Source: an uncultured beta proteobacterium
Lineage (GTDB): Bacteria; Pseudomonadota; Gammaproteobacteria; Burkholderiales; SG8-39
DNA length: 34,997 nucleotides
Assembly (NCBI GenBank): GCA_902826155.1
Contig: CADEDU010000078.1
Coordinates: 1-34,997, forward strand
Direction: 5' to 3'
The translations under genes and the position numbers were made by a program. The notes beneath the pieces were generated by a model. That model worked only from the letters and a program-made list of their open reading frames with translations. It had not been told where the DNA came from and made no database searches. The first letter of the stretch is position 1, and every line of letters begins with the position of its first letter. Below are positions 33,224-34,997 of this stretch, in pieces.

Positions 33224-33781
33224 ATGCAATCGAGTAACGATCCCTCTTCCCCGAGTGAAGCGCCGCTGGGCGAGACAGGTGCCGGGCCGGCGAGCGCCGG
33301 TGCGGAAGCATCCGGGCCAACGCCGGAGGAACGTCTCGCAAGCGCCGAGCGCGAAGCGGCCGAGTTCAAGGATCAGTTCCTGCGGGCACGGGCCGAAATG
33401 GAGAACCTGCGCCGTCGCACCCAGGAAGACATCGCCAAGGCACACAAGTACTCGATCGAGGGCATGGCCAACGCGCTGCTGCCCGTGAAAGACAGCCTCG
33501 AGGCCGCGCTCGCCACCGAATCGACCTCGTCGCTCGAGGCGATCCGAAGTGGCGTCGAACTCACGCTCAAACAACTGGTCAGCGCGTTCGAGAAATCGCA
33601 GCTGCGCGAAATCAATCCGGTTGGGGCGAAGTTCGATCCGAACTATCACCAGGCCATCAGCGCACTGCCTTCGGACCATGAACCGAACACGGTGATCAAC
33701 GTGCTGCAGAAAGGCTATGTGCTGCACGATCGCGTGATTCGCCCTGCCCTGGTTACGGTCGCCAAGGCCAAGGAAGCCTGA
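33224..33781 (+). CDS. grpE: Nucleotide exchange factor GrpE
   Basis: This 185-residue cochaperone promotes ADP release from DnaK. An acidic, low-complexity N-terminus (about 1-35) is followed by the long dimerisation helix with [23 protein letters not shown] (about 48-70). The beta-wing domain ends [26 protein letters not shown], the family signature. ATG 33224 has AGGAG about ten bases upstream. A sigma-32-type promoter precedes it and dnaK follows after 161 bases. Confidence 0.97.
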   Translation: MQSSNDPSSPSEAPLGETGAGPASAGAEASGPTPEERLASAEREAAEFKDQFLRARAEMENLRRRTQEDIAKAHKYSIEGMANALLPVKDSLEAALATESTSSLEAIRSGVELTLKQLVSAFEKSQLREINPVGAKFDPNYHQAISALPSDHEPNTVINVLQKGYVLHDRVIRPALVTVAKAKEA

Positions 33782-33862
33782 TCCGCGCGCAAGCCGCACG
33801 CATCACCCCCAACTTTTCACTCATTGCAGCGGATATCGGAAATCGCCGGTGTCCGCAGGGCG

Positions 33863-33891
33863 CTTGAAGCCGCATGCCGCGCGCCCCATGT
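33863..33891 (+). promoter_or_regulatory. Sigma-32 heat-shock promoter upstream of dnaK
   Basis: CTTGAAG (33863-33869), a 14-base spacer and CCCCATGT (33884-33891) match the sigma-32 consensus at every position but the last of the -35. The predicted start is about 45 bases before the dnaK ATG. Confidence 0.75.
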
Positions 33892-33942
33892 TGCAAGCAC
33901 GTTATTCAATCGCAGTGGCATTACTACGGAAGAGGATGAACC

Positions 33943-34997
<1,055 letters not shown>

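Overview
The window looks like chromosomal DNA from a GC-rich betaproteobacterium. The housekeeping gene orders are typical of that class: thrS-infC-rpmI-rplT-pheS-pheT-ihfA-merR on one side, and recN-nadK divergent from hrcA-hemH-(small membrane gene)-grpE-dnaK on the other. Codon third positions are strongly G/C, so many long antisense frames exist; these were treated as shadows. Genus cannot be assigned from this sequence alone.

Layout. (1) 1-1754: the tail of an upstream gene and a MrpD/NuoN-like proton-antiporter subunit. (2) 1786-5385, minus strand: a putative lipoprotein, an NtrC-type sigma-54 activator and its membrane sensor kinase, the last two overlapping by 8 bases. (3) 5386-6007: mostly non-coding, but it holds a 26-codon reading frame with a near-perfect Shine-Dalgarno, followed at once by a hairpin that could form two alternative structures. 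It also carries a sigma-54-like promoter match on the opposite strand. (4) 6008-19232: an accessory catabolic region. A flavin-dependent monooxygenase (minus) is divergent from a complete Liv-type ABC importer (binding protein, two ATPases, two permeases) and a second flavin monooxygenase (plus). These meet, tail to tail, a second Liv-type importer (binding protein, fused permease, two ATPases) led by a Rieske oxygenase (minus). The natural reading is uptake and oxidative attack on one or two organic acids, probably aromatic or cyclic; the substrate is not identifiable from the sequence.

(5) 19391-27413, minus strand: the translation operon with tRNA-Val(GAC) in front of thrS. infC begins with a rare AUC codon, and thrS has an unusual leader with tandem hairpin repeats. 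(6) 27558-30128, minus strand: recN and nadK. (7) 30320-34997, plus strand: hrcA, hemH, a small four-helix membrane protein, grpE and the 5' part of dnaK. Good sigma-32 promoter matches precede both grpE and dnaK, and no CIRCE operator was seen, so in this region heat-shock control appears to run through sigma-32 rather than HrcA.

The most promising unexplained elements are the small-ORF/attenuator structure near 5700-5840 and the double-importer, triple-oxygenase cluster. No mobile element, CRISPR array or rRNA gene was found.
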